Made by a program: the position numbers and the translations under genes. Of a stretch of DNA of 32,120 nt, positions 24,097 through 30,974 are shown piece by piece. Position 1 is the stretch's first letter. The number at the start of each line of letters is the position of its first letter. The stretch covers positions 1-32,120 of the forward strand of contig JAICMS010000016.1 of assembly GCA_025929075.1 (NCBI GenBank). The letters are read 5' to 3'. The notes beneath the pieces were generated by a model. It saw only the letters and a list, made by a program, of their open reading frames with translations, did no database searches and was not told where the DNA came from. Source of the DNA: Propionibacteriales bacterium. GTDB taxonomy: Bacteria > Actinomycetota > Actinomycetes > Propionibacteriales > Nocardioidaceae.

Positions 24097-24721
24097 CGTG
24101 GCCGGTCTCCGCCAGCACCGCCTCCGCGAGCACCGTCTCCGCCACGCCGAGCTCGGCCGCAGCCGCTGCCCGCACCCACGTGCGCAGCTGTCCGCGGCTG
24201 ACGCTGTGGTAGACGAGCACGCCGACCGACAGGCCGTCCAGCAGGCCGCCGAGCCGGGCCACCGTCGCCTCGGTGTCGGCGCAGTGGAAGTCGCCGGACT
24301 CCACGCCGGCGACGATGACGTGTCGCAGCGCGGCGCGCCAACGGTCGTCCAGCCGGCGCAGCATCCGTCGGATCGCCGGTTCGCGCAACGCGGTGGCCCA
24401 GGCGTCGATCCAGATCCGCCAACCCGCGGCCGACCCGGTCGGTCCGTAGGAGGCCAACACGGCGGCGAGCGCCTGGGTGGGCGGCAGGTGCGGTGCCAAC
24501 GCAGCATCCAGCCTGGCCAGGTCGCGGTCGACGGCGAACTCGAGGGCGGCCGCCAGCAGCTTCGCCTTGGTGTCGAAATGGTAGAAGACCAGCCCCGAGC
24601 TGACGCCGAGGTCGCGGGCGACGTCGGCAACCCGCAAGGCCGCCATCCCGCGCGCCTCGATGGCGGCGACGGTCGCCTCCAGGATCCCCTCCCGCCGTAC
24701 GTCGACCTGCTGCCGTGCCAT
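24029..24721 (-). CDS. TetR-family regulator, BetI-like
   Basis: A 230-residue repressor. The helix-turn-helix is at about 29-56 (LRVADVARDLGVSSGLVFYHFDT), and the remaining helical domain (WRIWIDAWATALREPAIRRM, LLDGLSVGVLVY) resembles the BetI/TetR_C_6 effector domain. BetI controls choline-betaine genes, which suits flanking amine oxygenases. The last 25 residues are Arg-rich and exist only where the gene overlaps the sarcosine-oxidase-like gene. ATG 24721 is 33 bases from the divergent second Rieske gene. It is the natural candidate to bind the palindrome at 21760. No similar palindrome lies in its own promoter gap. Confidence 0.88.
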   Translation of the reverse strand: MARQQVDVRREGILEATVAAIEARGMAALRVADVARDLGVSSGLVFYHFDTKAKLLAAALEFAVDRDLARLDAALAPHLPPTQALAAVLASYGPTGSAAGWRIWIDAWATALREPAIRRMLRRLDDRWRAALRHVIVAGVESGDFHCADTEATVARLGGLLDGLSVGVLVYHSVSRGQLRTWVRAAAAAELGVAETVLAEAVLAETGHVTPANSVRRRPRSARAGQGGTR

Positions 24722-24754
24722 GGCGCCTGACCCTACCGACGAACGGAGCCGGCC

Positions 24755-26056
24755 ATGACCCAGACCGATACCCGACCCAGCGTCGACCCCAGGCTGCTTG
24801 AGCGACCGGTGCTGCCGACTGAGTGGCTCCATCCCGCCGGCAGGGAACCGAGCGGCGACTGGGCGCGGCTGCCCTTCGGGAGCTCCCGGATGTTGCCGTC
24901 CGCGGCGTACACCAGCCCGCTCGTGTTTCGCTGGGAGCAGCGGCATGTCTTCGCGGCCGGGTGGACCTGCGTCGGGCGAGAGGACGAGCTGCGGGTCGGC
25001 CCCGACGAGCCGAGCGGTCGGCCGCTGACGCAGCGGGTCGTCGCGGTCGGTGACGTCAGCGTCGTGCTCACCTGGCCGGGCGACGAGGTGGTCGCGCTGG
25101 CCAACACCTGTCGGCACCGCGCGCACGAGCTGCTGGCCGAGGACGACTCCGCCACCCGCCAGTCCCTGGTGTGCCCGTACCACGCCTGGTCCTACGACCT
25201 CGCCGGCCGGCTCCGGCAGGCGCCCGGCTACCACGGCATGGCCGGCTTCGAGCCCGCCGACCACGGCCTCGTGCGGCTGCCGGTCCAGCGCTGGCACGGC
25301 TGGCTCTTCGTCCACGCGGCGTCACCCCTGTCCGACCCGGTGGTGGCGGACTTCGACACGTACGTCGGCGGGCTGGACGAGATCGTGTCGCCGTACGCGC
25401 CTGAGGACCTCGAGCTCGGTGCCCGGCACACCTACGAGGTGGCGGCGAACTGGAAGGTGATCACCGAGAACTACCACGAGTGCTACCACTGCCCGCTCAT
25501 CCATCCCGAGCTGTGCCAGGTATCGCCGCCGGAGTCGGGTCACAACCACGACCTGGCGGGCGCCTGGGTCGGCGGCTGCATGGACCTGCGCGACGGCATG
25601 GAGACGATGTCGGTCACCGGCCGGTCCGACGGGCGCCCGCTCGCCGGCGTCAGTCGCACGACCGTCGAGTACCTCGGGCTGTGGCCCAACCTGCTGATCT
25701 CCGCGCATCCGGACTACGTGATGACGCACCGGATGGTCCCGCTGACGGCCGACCGCACCTGGGTCGAATGCTCGTGGTACGTACCGCGGATCGGTGATGG
25801 TCAGTCGGTTGACCCCTCCTACGCCGTCGAGTTCTGGGACATCACCAACAGACAGGACTGGAAGGCGTGCGAGTCGGTGCAGCGGGGGCTCTCATCGCCG
25901 CACGCCTCGCCGGGTCCGTTCGGCCCTGGCGAGGACGCGGTGCATGCCTTCGTGCAGCTGGTGGCCCGGTGCTACCAGGGGCAGCCGGTCACGCGAGATC
26001 ACGCGGGATCCGCTCCGACCACCGCCGGTGCCCCATCGCCTGGTCGCCTTCGCTGA
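24755..26056 (+). CDS. Rieske non-heme iron oxygenase, quaternary-amine demethylase-like (2)
   Basis: A 433-residue alpha subunit. Rieske ligands are Cys119/His121 (CRHRA, with Ala where most have Gly) and Cys140/His143 (CPYHAW). The catalytic site is ENYHECYHCPLIHPEL with bridging Glu242, His245 and His250, and a probable third ligand Asp368 in NRQDWKACESVQRG. The catalytic half resembles the first Rieske protein, but the N-terminus is about 45 residues longer, so these look like anciently diverged paralogues rather than a recent duplication. Probable second N-demethylation or related C-N oxidation step. GGAG lies near the ATG. The C-terminal 22 codons overlap the convergent hydrolase gene. 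Confidence 0.9.
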   Translation: MTQTDTRPSVDPRLLERPVLPTEWLHPAGREPSGDWARLPFGSSRMLPSAAYTSPLVFRWEQRHVFAAGWTCVGREDELRVGPDEPSGRPLTQRVVAVGDVSVVLTWPGDEVVALANTCRHRAHELLAEDDSATRQSLVCPYHAWSYDLAGRLRQAPGYHGMAGFEPADHGLVRLPVQRWHGWLFVHAASPLSDPVVADFDTYVGGLDEIVSPYAPEDLELGARHTYEVAANWKVITENYHECYHCPLIHPELCQVSPPESGHNHDLAGAWVGGCMDLRDGMETMSVTGRSDGRPLAGVSRTTVEYLGLWPNLLISAHPDYVMTHRMVPLTADRTWVECSWYVPRIGDGQSVDPSYAVEFWDITNRQDWKACESVQRGLSSPHASPGPFGPGEDAVHAFVQLVARCYQGQPVTRDHAGSAPTTAGAPSPGRLR

Positions 26057-27932
26057 CGACGAGGTCGATGTCCACGCCGTACCAGTCCGCTGTCGCGCGC
26101 AGATCCAGCCGCGCGACGCTGCGGACGGTGCACTCCGGCCACCTGAGCTCGAAGGCGGCCTCGGCTTCGGCATGCTGCTCGAGAGTCCGTTCGTCGACGC
26201 TGACGATGCCTGAGTAGTGCTCGGTGGCGACCCCGTCGTGCGGCACGTCGTAGGTCGACCCGTGGTCGACGACACACTCGGTCACCCGGCGCAGCACGTC
26301 ACGCCGCAGGCTCCACGTGACACCGGCCGCATCTTCGCCCGACTCACCGCCTGATGCCAAGGAGGGCGCGGAGTACGGCGAGGGGCCGGACCAGTGCGGA
26401 AGTGACAGCACCCCGCCGTGCACGGAGAGAGACACGGGCGACGGTGGCGCTGCGGTGTTGGGCCAGTCGACGCCCGCGAGGGACAACCGCATCCGCTGGC
26501 CGGCCGCGAACCGGTAGGCACAGGCGTCGAGCTCCACCTCGACGTCGTACTGCTCACCGGGAGTGAGCGGCTGCGGGTCGCGATGGCCGTCGCGGTGGGT
26601 GACATTGAGCGCGCCGCGGCTGACCAGCGCCGAGGTGCCGTCGGGGAAGGCGTCGCAGAGCTTGACCGAGCAGAAGGCGACCGGAGCATCGGCGCTGACT
26701 CGCAGCCGGACGCGTGGCTGGCCGAGGAGCACGATGTCACCGGCCGGCCACTCCCAGCACACCGACGCAGCGTCGTCGTAGCGCTGGTCCTGGCTGAGTC
26801 CGTAAGGCAGGTGGCCGGCGCAGTCGATCCAGGCCGCGGTCCCGGTGCTGGCGCGGACGGGCAGCGGAGGCTTCGGGGTGAGCTGGAGCTCGCGCCGCTC
26901 GACCCGGGGCGACGGCCAGTCCTCCCGCACCCACTCGCCTTCGCTCTCGTCGAGGTCGGGCTCGGGTCTCGTCGAGGAGCGGACGAAGCAGGTGATGGCA
27001 GGAGACGGCGGCTCGCTCGTCGGGCCGCAGTCGACGCCGTTGTCGCGGCCGCGCAGGAAGCGGTCCCACCAGGCCGCCATCTCCGGCATCAGGTCGATCC
27101 TCGGGCCGGGCAGCGCAGAGCTTGTCGACGCGTGCGCCCATGGGCCAGCGAGCAGTCGGTGCGGCACCCCCGCTTCGCGCAGTGCCGCGAGCGCGCGGAA
27201 GGAGTTGTTGCGGTAGCCGTCGGCCCAGCCGGCCACGATCATCACCGGGCATTGGATGCGGCTGTAGTCGGGTCGCACCGAGCCGTGTCGCCAGTAGGCG
27301 CTGTCACGTTGCTCTCTCATCCAGACCAGCAGCCACGGCTCGGTGGCCTCGATGCGGCGGTGCCACTCCTCCCGCCAGCCCTGGCCCCACACAGCAGGCA
27401 CTGGCGGCAGCGCGTTCATCGGCGTCATGTAGTGGCAGTAGTCGACCAGGTCGAGGAAGCGCAGGATGCCCCCGCGGTAGTGGACATCGTCGGTGTAGCG
27501 GTCGTCGGTGGCGTAGATCGCGATGACCGCCTTGAGCTCGGGCGGCCGCTCGCACGCCATCTGCAGCGAGTTGAAGCCGGAGTACGACGTGCCGTACATG
27601 CCGATGTTGCCGTCGCACCACTCCTGGTCGGCCAGCCAGCGGAACACCTCGGCCAGGTCGCGTTGCTCCTGCTCGGGATACTCGTCGGTCGCGTCGCCGC
27701 CGGACGAGCCGGTGCCGCGCAGGTCGACGCGGCAGACCGCGTATCCGTGCTCGTCGCGCAGCCGGGTGTAGTCGTCGCCGTACGACGAGGTGAGGTCGTC
27801 CTTGCGGTAGGGCAGCGCCTCGACGATGCATGGCTGCGGCCCCGTCTCCGATGGCGGCAGGTAGAGGTTGACGGCAAGCCTGATGCCGTCGGCCATCTGG
27901 ATGTTGGTCTCGACGAGACCGCCTCCGCTCAT
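25989..27932 (-). CDS. CocE/NonD-family hydrolase (S15 peptidase-like)
   Basis: A 647-residue alpha/beta hydrolase with the S15/CocE triad: Ser116 in YGTSYSGFNS, Asp238 in VAGWADGYRNN and His267 in GPWAHAST. The core is followed by the C-terminal jelly-roll domain (PEPX_C; YDVEVELDACAYRFAAGQRM). The family includes cocaine esterase, glutaryl-7-ACA acylase and X-Pro dipeptidyl peptidases; members hydrolyse esters or amides of bulky acyl groups. There is no signal peptide, so it should be cytosolic. The ATG overlaps the upstream P1-peptidase stop (ATGA): the two are one operon. Near amine oxygenases an acyl-ester or acyl-amide of an N-methylated amine is a reasonable guess. Confidence 0.9.
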   Translation of the reverse strand: MSGGGLVETNIQMADGIRLAVNLYLPPSETGPQPCIVEALPYRKDDLTSSYGDDYTRLRDEHGYAVCRVDLRGTGSSGGDATDEYPEQEQRDLAEVFRWLADQEWCDGNIGMYGTSYSGFNSLQMACERPPELKAVIAIYATDDRYTDDVHYRGGILRFLDLVDYCHYMTPMNALPPVPAVWGQGWREEWHRRIEATEPWLLVWMREQRDSAYWRHGSVRPDYSRIQCPVMIVAGWADGYRNNSFRALAALREAGVPHRLLAGPWAHASTSSALPGPRIDLMPEMAAWWDRFLRGRDNGVDCGPTSEPPSPAITCFVRSSTRPEPDLDESEGEWVREDWPSPRVERRELQLTPKPPLPVRASTGTAAWIDCAGHLPYGLSQDQRYDDAASVCWEWPAGDIVLLGQPRVRLRVSADAPVAFCSVKLCDAFPDGTSALVSRGALNVTHRDGHRDPQPLTPGEQYDVEVELDACAYRFAAGQRMRLSLAGVDWPNTAAPPSPVSLSVHGGVLSLPHWSGPSPYSAPSLASGGESGEDAAGVTWSLRRDVLRRVTECVVDHGSTYDVPHDGVATEHYSGIVSVDERTLEQHAEAEAAFELRWPECTVRSVARLDLRATADWYGVDIDLVVSEGDQAMGHRRWSERIPRDLA

Positions 27933-28999
27933 CGGCGTCCGACCAGGTCGACCACCTCGTCGAGCGGGAGCCCCTGCTGGACATGACCGTCGCGGCCCCG
28001 GGTGGTGACGGAGCCGGTGAGCGCGTTGAGCACCGCCTCCTCCGCCGACTCCACGACCGCGGCGAACAATGGGTCGAACTCCGTGCCGGCGAGCGGCACA
28101 CCGTCGAGCCGGCCGTCCCGGGACGAGGCGCGCAGTCCGGTCGCACAGCAGAAGAAGATCTCACCGCTGCCGTGGTGGGCGACCGACCCGGTGCGGGCCA
28201 GACCGAGTCCGACTCTGCGTGCCAGCCGCACACAGCCGGCCGAGTCGAGTGGCGCGTCGGTGACGACGAGCCCGATGCACGAGCCGGCTGGCGTCCGGTC
28301 GGCGTAGGGGTCGGGCGGCAGCAGCCGGCCGACCGGCACACCCTTGATCGTCAGCTGGTGGCGCTGGCCGAAGTTGGCAAGCACCAGCACGGCGGCGGTG
28401 TGCCCGGCTGGGGTGACCCGTGAGGCGTTCCCGATGCCGCCCTTGAAGCCCAGGCAGGACATGCCCGTGCCGGCGCCCACGCTGCCCTCCTCGGCCGGCT
28501 CTGCAGACACTGCCCGCTCGTGAGCCAGCCGCCAGGCGGCCCGGACGTCCTCGTACTCGACTTGCATCGTCCCCGCGTCGCTGAGGAAGGAGTCGTCGCA
28601 CTCGGCGACGACCGGGATGACCACGTCGTCGCGGACGTCGGGATGCTTGTCGACCATCAGTCGGCAGGCGGCGTCGTAGACCCGGCCGACCTGCATCGTC
28701 GAGGTGAGGAACACCGGCGTCTCGACCAGGCCCCACTCGCTGGCGGTGAGGAACCCCGTGCACTCACCGGCGCCGTTGAGAATCGCTCCACCGGCGGGGA
28801 CCGGCCGTTGGAACGCATCGTCGGCGACGCACACCACGCTGACGCCGGTGCGGGCGACACCGCGGCCCTCGGGCGGCCGAGGCTCGTCGCGCACGACCGT
28901 GGTGTGCCCGACGCCAACGCCGGCGACGTCGGCCAGCGAGTTGGTCGGTCCGGTCGGCAGCGCGCCCACCGTGATCCCGAGGTCACGCAGTCGCGGCAT
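27929..28999 (-). CDS. P1-family aminopeptidase (DmpA/BapA type), self-cleaving
   Basis: A 356-residue Ntn-like hydrolase of the DmpA family (L-aminopeptidase/D-esterase or beta-peptidyl aminopeptidase). Family segments are the N-terminal NSLADVAGVGVGHTTVV, GTGMSCLGFKGGIGNASR, LVLANFGQR and the self-processing site AGS-CIGLVVTDAP, where cleavage between Gly239 and Ser240 would free the nucleophile Ser240 (DmpA is cut at Gly249-Ser250). Start ATG 28999 has a weak AGGA eight bases upstream; ATG 29017 is an alternative without one. It is the first gene of a two-gene operon with the CocE-like hydrolase. Specificity cannot be told from sequence. Confidence 0.93.
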   Translation of the reverse strand: MPRLRDLGITVGALPTGPTNSLADVAGVGVGHTTVVRDEPRPPEGRGVARTGVSVVCVADDAFQRPVPAGGAILNGAGECTGFLTASEWGLVETPVFLTSTMQVGRVYDAACRLMVDKHPDVRDDVVIPVVAECDDSFLSDAGTMQVEYEDVRAAWRLAHERAVSAEPAEEGSVGAGTGMSCLGFKGGIGNASRVTPAGHTAAVLVLANFGQRHQLTIKGVPVGRLLPPDPYADRTPAGSCIGLVVTDAPLDSAGCVRLARRVGLGLARTGSVAHHGSGEIFFCCATGLRASSRDGRLDGVPLAGTEFDPLFAAVVESAEEAVLNALTGSVTTRGRDGHVQQGLPLDEVVDLVGRR

Positions 29000-29017
29000 G
29001 GGAGCATCCTGCCGCAT

Positions 29018-29034
29018 CGGTCGAGCGTCGACCG
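29018..29034. promoter_or_regulatory. 17-bp palindrome in the P1-peptidase / deacetylase divergent gap
   Basis: CGGTCGA-GCG-TCGACCG is a 7-bp inverted repeat with a 3-base centre between two divergent genes. It covers the proposed -35 box of the plus-strand gene and lies 19 bases before the ATG of the minus-strand gene, a good place for an operator serving both. It does not resemble the palindrome at 21760. Confidence 0.4.
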
Positions 29035-29056
29035 GCATGGAGCCGACAGGGATACT
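29028..29056 (+). promoter_or_regulatory. Candidate promoter of the deacetylase-family gene
   Basis: TCGACC (29028-29033), 17 bases, then GATACT (29051-29056); each box matches the sigma-70 consensus at four of six positions. Transcription would begin at about 29063, right at the ATG (29064) of a 14-codon reading frame. Confidence 0.4.
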
Positions 29057-29063
29057 GGTGCGC

Positions 29064-29108
29064 ATGTGGACGGAGGACGGCGATCTCGCAACCGAGCAGG
29101 TCGGGTGA
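29064..29108 (+). CDS. Possible 14-codon leader peptide coupled to the deacetylase gene
   Basis: ATG at 29064 opens a 14-residue frame (MWTEDGDLATEQVG) whose TGA overlaps the GTG of the downstream deacetylase gene as GTGA. The proposed -10 box ends seven bases before this ATG, so it could be the 5' end of a leaderless mRNA, with ribosomes passing directly to the GTG. It is too short for coding statistics and may be chance. Confidence 0.3.
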   Translation: MWTEDGDLATEQVG

Positions 29109-30160
29109 CCGTCGCAGTCTGGTCCTCGGACACCCGGCGACACGAGGCGGAAGGAGAAGTCTGGGTCGGCGTCGTGATCCCGGGCACCGAGACTCCGGCG
29201 CGGGTGGACACGATCCTCGACGCCCTGGTTGCCGCCGGTGTCGATCTGGTGGAGTCCTCGACGTACGACGACAGTGCGATCCTCGCCGTGCACGAACCGG
29301 CCATGGTCGAGCATCTCAGGACCGCTCATGCCGACTGGATGGCCTCGAGCATCCCGGAGGAGGTGGGCCAGGACCGGGTCGTGCCGTACTTCTTCGCCAC
29401 GGCCGCGATGCTCGACGGGCTGCCCGGCCGCTCGCCGGTCGCCGCACAGGCGCGGGCCGGGCAGTTCTGCTACGACACGATGACGTTGGTCGGCCCAGGG
29501 ACCTGGGAGGCGGCCAAGGCGGCGACCGACTGCGCTCTGACGGCCGTCGAAATGGCGCTGCGCGGGGAGCGCTCCGTATACGCGCTCTGTCGACCGCCGG
29601 GACACCACGCCACTCGATCGGCCTTCGGTGGGTCGTGCTATCTCAACAACGCCGCGATCGCAGCCCAGGCGCTGCGGTCCGGTGGCCACGACCGGGTCTC
29701 CGTCGTCGACCTCGACGCCCACCACGGCAACGGCACGGCGGCGATCTTCTACCACAGAGACGATGTCTTCTATGGGTCAGTGCATGTCGACCCCGGAGCC
29801 GGCTGGTTTCCACACGTAGTGGGCTTCGCCGACGAGACGGGCGTCGGAGTCGGCGCCGGTAGCACGACTAACGTGCCGCTGGCGCCGGGCTCAGGGGACG
29901 CGGAATGGGTGGCGGCCGTGGAACGGATCGTGGCCAGCGTGTCGACGTACCAGCCGACCGCCCTTGTCGTGTCTCTCGGCGTCGACGCGGCCGCAGACGA
30001 CCCGGAATCCCCCCTGCAGGTCACCGTCGACGGCTACCACCGGGCAGGTGAGTTGCTCGCGGGCCTCGGCCTACCCGCTGTGCACGTGCAGGAAGGCGGC
30101 TACCACTTGTCGTCGCTCGGTGGCCTGGTGACCGCCTTCCTCGACGGCTTCGGCGGCTGA
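29105..30160 (+). CDS. Histone-deacetylase-superfamily amidohydrolase (acetylpolyamine type)
   Basis: A 351-residue zinc hydrolase that should remove acetyl or similar acyl groups from amines. It has RPPGHHA (His167, His168), the GGSCYLNNAAIAA segment, zinc ligands Asp204 and His206 in VDLDAHHGNG, a third Asp294 in SLGVDAAADDP and the transition-state Tyr333 in EGGY. Length and N-terminal shape resemble bacterial acetylpolyamine amidohydrolases rather than AcuC. GTG 29105 is used because the conserved TVAVWSSD begins there; the ribosome site is poor (GCAGG). It is divergent from the P1 peptidase and convergent with the S51 peptidase gene 11 bases after it. Confidence 0.88.
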   Translation: MTVAVWSSDTRRHEAEGEVWVGVVIPGTETPARVDTILDALVAAGVDLVESSTYDDSAILAVHEPAMVEHLRTAHADWMASSIPEEVGQDRVVPYFFATAAMLDGLPGRSPVAAQARAGQFCYDTMTLVGPGTWEAAKAATDCALTAVEMALRGERSVYALCRPPGHHATRSAFGGSCYLNNAAIAAQALRSGGHDRVSVVDLDAHHGNGTAAIFYHRDDVFYGSVHVDPGAGWFPHVVGFADETGVGVGAGSTTNVPLAPGSGDAEWVAAVERIVASVSTYQPTALVVSLGVDAAADDPESPLQVTVDGYHRAGELLAGLGLPAVHVQEGGYHLSSLGGLVTAFLDGFGG

Positions 30161-30171
30161 CCGGCTCACAA

Positions 30172-30909
30172 CTACTCGACGCCGGGCAGGACGCGTGGCT
30201 CGATGCGCTCCTCCGACGCCGTGTCGCCGTCGCGGCTCACCCAGTAGGCGCCCGGACCGCGGATCTCAGTGACCGCCTGGACCATCTCGGTGCCCTCGTA
30301 GACGAGCCCGACGCCATTGTCGGTGGCGTAGCCGTCCGGCAGCGTGCCATCGGCGATCAGCTTCTGCAGCAGCGGCCGCCGCTGCTTCTCGGCGTCGTAG
30401 TGGACGCCATTGGAGTACGGCAGGAAGCCGAGGCCGTTCGTCACCGGGCGAAGGTCCGGCCCGAACGAGTCCGTCGTGCCTCCGACATGCCAGCAGAGCG
30501 AGCCCGCCGAGACGCCCGACAAGACGACGCCCGCCTCCCAAGCGGCGCGGAACTTGGGGCCCAGGTCGTGGACCTGCCAGACGGCGAGCAGGTTGGCGAC
30601 GCTGCCACCGCCGACCCAGATCACGTCCTGCTCCAGCAGGAACGCCGCGATGTCGTCGACCGGCGGCATCGTGAACAGGTTGAGGTGGGCGATGTCGAAA
30701 CCCGCGGCCCGGCCGGCCTCGTCGACCCAGGAGTTGAACCATGCCTGATCGCCCATGGCCGTGCCGACGTGGCACATCTTGGGTCGACGGCCGGAGACGC
30801 CGGAGCGCTCGATCGCATGCAGGATCAGCGGAGCGAACGCGACGTCGGTGCGGCGGCCGCGCTGGAAGCCGCCTGAGGTGGCGACGATGGTGGAGGTATC
30901 AGCTGCCAT
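30172..30909 (-). CDS. S51-type peptidase (peptidase E-like, class I GATase-like fold)
   Basis: A 245-residue protein of the peptidase E family. The nucleophile elbow is SGVSAGSLCW with Ser134, preceded by WVGGGSVANLLAVW, the family's oxyanion-region motif; the candidate His is in NGVHYDAEKQRR. Characterised peptidase E removes N-terminal aspartyl dipeptides; the related cyanophycinase cuts cyanophycin. The start is either ATG 30909 (MAADTSTIVATSGGF) or ATG 30921; neither has a Shine-Dalgarno. It is a single gene, divergent from the channel gene, and may complete the peptide-degrading set of this region. Confidence 0.88.
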   Translation of the reverse strand: MAADTSTIVATSGGFQRGRRTDVAFAPLILHAIERSGVSGRRPKMCHVGTAMGDQAWFNSWVDEAGRAAGFDIAHLNLFTMPPVDDIAAFLLEQDVIWVGGGSVANLLAVWQVHDLGPKFRAAWEAGVVLSGVSAGSLCWHVGGTTDSFGPDLRPVTNGLGFLPYSNGVHYDAEKQRRPLLQKLIADGTLPDGYATDNGVGLVYEGTEMVQAVTEIRGPGAYWVSRDGDTASEERIEPRVLPGVE

Positions 30910-30974
30910 GGCTGGCAGCATAGGGAGGCCGTCCGCGGTCGGTGCGCCCGCTCTCGGCGGCTTAGGGTCGTTGC

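Noticed and set aside
21812-26056. Recent duplication of the Rieske gene
   Set aside because: The two proteins share only motifs around the metal sites and differ in length and sequence elsewhere.
29105-30160. AcuC-type acetoin/histone deacetylase for acetyl-CoA synthetase
   Set aside because: No acs or acu genes nearby, and the N-terminal layout looks more like acetylpolyamine amidohydrolases, although this was not tested by alignment.
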